From the NCBI GenBank assembly GCA_020796225.1, contig CM036755.1, positions 11,577,994 to 11,641,993 of the forward strand: a DNA stretch of 64,000 nucleotides, in the 5' to 3' direction. Origin of the DNA: Arion vulgaris. Taxonomy: Eukaryota > Mollusca > Gastropoda > Stylommatophora > Arionidae. Position 1 is the stretch's first letter; every line of letters begins with the position of its first letter. This document shows, piece after piece, positions 62,282 to 64,000 of this stretch. The notes beneath the pieces were generated by a model, which worked only from the letters and a program-made list of their open reading frames with translations, made no database searches and was not told the DNA's origin. The translations under genes and the position numbers were made by a program.

Positions 62282-62439
62282 AAGTAGACTAATGCTAAAA
62301 GATGACATATGTATATATTTATTCTAAATTGTTCATATTGTTATTATAGAAGTTATCTGGTTATTGGAATTGATTGGAAGACTAGACATTACCAGCGTAG
62401 CTTAACTGTGGGGGTTCTGTTGTTGATTTCTATTTTCTT

Positions 62440-62700
62440 TCTTCTTCTTCTTCGAATGCTGCATATTACCCACTCTGCTAACCACTCTGTGTGATTTTTA
62501 TGTGATCTGAGCATAAGAGCGATTGTATGTTGCTCCAGTTATGCGCCTACAAGTAGTTCAGCACATCCGATTTCTGTGATGCTTTTTATTTACTAGGGTA
62601 GCTTCCTAGGTCCTACATAAGTCGCTTCTTACGACATGCCTTGTAGGTCGCAGTGGTACTATTCTTTGCTTCCCTTGTGGGGCCCGGCACCACACGGGAA
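62440..62700 (-). mobile_element. SINE-A
   Basis: TTCTTCTTCTTCGAATGCTG, GCGATTGTATGTTGCTCCAG, ACATCCGATTTCTGTGATGC, TTTATTTACTAGGGTAGC, TCTTACGACATGCCTTGTAG and GCACCACACGGGA are in order. Confidence 0.85.
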
Positions 62701-62732
62701 CTATTTATTTTTGATTCTTCTTCTTCTTGCGT

Positions 62733-62870
62733 TTGACCACTATGAATTCAGGCGTAGTCTATTAGAGTAGCTTTCCTAGGCCCCTACCTGAGTCACCTCT
62801 TACGACATGCCTTGTAGGTCAGATAGTTACTATTCTTTGCTTCCCTTGCCAGCCCCAGAAACAGATGGCT
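62733..62870 (-). mobile_element. SINE-A 5' part with a SINE-H scrap
   Basis: GACCACTATGAATTCAGGCG TAGTC matches the SINE-H end at 15955-15985. From 62763, GTAGCTTTCCTAGGCCCCTA, CTCTTACGACATGCCTTGTA and GTTACTATTCTTTGCTTCCC are the SINE-A half nearest its own 5' end. Confidence 0.65.
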
Positions 62871-62929
62871 GTTTGTTTTCAAAATTGTTAACCTTTGACT
62901 TTCATCATCATTTTGGGGAATCTGTACCG

Positions 62930-63083
62930 AGTCACATGTGCAATGTTGTCATGAGATCCCGAAATTTGTTGCTGGAGCTATGGAGTTCACGCTTTATTCA
63001 GCACTCTTGGTAGATGGCGTGCCATTTCTGCGGATAGGGAAGGAGCCATATGGGGCATCCCAGTGCAATTAAGTCAAGCTTCG
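62930..63083 (+). mobile_element. SINE-C, headless, opposite orientation
   Basis: ACATGTGCAATGTTGTCATG, GAGCTATGGAGTTCACGCTT, GTAGATGGCGTGCCATTTCT, GGGAAGGAGCCATATGGGGC and GTGCAATTAAGTCAAGCTT are the reverse complement of the 61993-62155 body. The head is missing. Confidence 0.75.
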
Positions 63084-63289
63084 CCATTAGACCAATTTTG
63101 TCATCTTCGTTGACAATAGGTTTGTATCTGCTTGTTGTCGGTCCTTTCTTTCTTTCTTTCGGTTTTTTCCCTTTTTCTGATGTTTCAAATACACTATCTT
63201 CCAAATGTGAATCCGCCTATGTATAAATATCTGCTGTCGTAGTATCAAAATCCTCTCGATTAATGTTAGCAGTTATTGTTTTCAATTGT

Positions 63290-63835
63290 CATACTTATCT
63301 CGGTGACTAAGGCACTACTCTGACTGGGGTCATAAACTACACTCATGCGTGCATTCTAAGTGATTCATTGAGTGTCATCTGAAAGGTGGAGGCTGGTTCG
63401 ATGCACAGACAATGGACTGAATCACTACAAGCGTCAACAATTAATAGAATTACACTCATCTTTGTTCCGAGGCAAATGGGTGCCGATGACAATAAGAAAG
63501 CAGACATGCTTGCTGGCTCTGATACTATATAAGGAGGTCAGACAATGGATAAAACTGACATTCTGAACGTCCTTGCAGAGTGTGACTACAAAGAGAACTT
63601 TCATATAAACCAATCCAAGTCAACTACTAGATTGCATGCAAGAACTTGAATTGAAGATGTATGTAGCCAGAAGTGAACAGCGCAACAGACGCATGAGTCG
63701 GCTCATCAATTAACAACGAACTGGCACGGTTAATCGCTGGACACTGTTGGAGATATTACGAAGGAGATCGGAGCACAGCACTTATGGACATGTCAGGAGT
63801 GCAATGAAGATATTGCACCGAAACTTACCGCGGTG
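63290..63835 (+). mobile_element. LINE-RNH, RNase H end and tail
   Basis: Frames give KWVPMTIRKQTCLLALILYK, E-V-R-Q-W-I-K-L-T-F, then MSRLINQxRTGTVNRWTLLE-type sequence and I-L-R-R-R-S-E-H. It is uninterrupted across the site where the copy at 3325-10770 carries the hAT, so it serves as the empty-site reference. The usual V-P-G-H motif is decayed to V-P-M-T. Confidence 0.82.
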
Positions 63836-64000
63836 TCATTATTGAAAGGGAATCTCGATAGTAATTTTCTATATTCCATTGTTCCGCATAGTACAACTAC
63901 TTTGTCAAAGTCCCGGTGCCAATACTACTAATTCATATCTAATTATATTCTATCAACTTGTCCTGTGTGTTGTAATGATGATCCTTACTAATGGCCAATT

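Overview
The window is non-coding, repeat-saturated metazoan DNA. No convincing host exon, rRNA, snRNA or intact tRNA gene was found. Nearly everything recognisable is a dead mobile element or a minisatellite. The lineage looks lophotrochozoan, most likely a gastropod. This rests on many 3' fragments of non-LTR retrotransposons (some with an I-clade/Nimbus-like C-terminal RNase H), several tRNA-headed SINE families, a ZBED5-like hAT, and a short copy closely resembling the SPIN hAT family, which is known for horizontal transfer and has been reported from a pond snail. Species cannot be fixed from sequence alone.

Working names used here. SINE-A and SINE-B: about 250 bp, (GAA)n tail, sharing a core with CTTACGACATGC. 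SINE-C: tRNA head, body with CAACAATCCTAGG. SINE-D: about 440 bp, tRNA head, (AATC)n tail. SINE-E, F, G, H and J: other tRNA-headed families. LINE-RNH: C-terminal RNase H. LINE-GA, LINE-GAA, LINE-ATG and LINE-ACTA: named by 3' tail. LINE-ZF: C2H2 finger at the C-terminus. LINE-Q and LINE-R: other C-terminal fragments. E1: a dispersed element with a possible ORF1. Element strand is given with the (GAA)n, (GA)n or (AATC)n tail at the 3' end.

Layout. 1-3.3 kb: a 44-bp array inside E1, SINEs and LINE ends. 3.3-10.8 kb: one nested complex, in which a minus-strand LINE-RNH is split by a 6.85-kb hAT element (8-bp target duplication) that itself holds a SINE-C, a decayed transposase, a 2.3-kb 41-bp array, an E1 copy and a 5'-truncated LINE-GA. 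11-13.2 kb: 51-bp and 31-bp arrays, then the SPIN-like copy. 13.5-20.7 kb: SINE and LINE debris. 20.8-23.2 kb: 25-bp and 64-bp arrays. 23.3-32 kb: LINE-ZF pair, a long inverted repeat (possible Penelope-like terminus), a DUF4371 transposase fragment and SINE-D. 32.3-33.2 kb: a 27/30-bp array. 33.5-46.6 kb: dense SINE and LINE fragments, including a three-deep nest at 41.4-41.9 kb and a 105-bp array. 46.6-48.1 kb: an approximately 21-bp array. 48.9-50.8 kb: SINEs and LINE debris. 51.3-52.6 kb: a 52-bp array. 52.9-56.5 kb: a non-autonomous hAT and LINE-RNH. 57.1-58.8 kb: a 78-bp array whose unit is a near-perfect hairpin. 59.8-61.3 kb: a 32-53-bp array. 61.7-64 kb: a non-autonomous hAT with clean ends, SINEs and LINE-RNH.

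The pieces relate as layers of insertion followed by local tandem amplification. At least six SINE insertions have readable 10-14-bp target duplications. Several arrays have monomers that are demonstrably pieces of the neighbouring transposons. Tandem arrays sum to roughly 14 kb, about a fifth of the window. Long open frames in this DNA are by-products of stop-free monomers, not genes.
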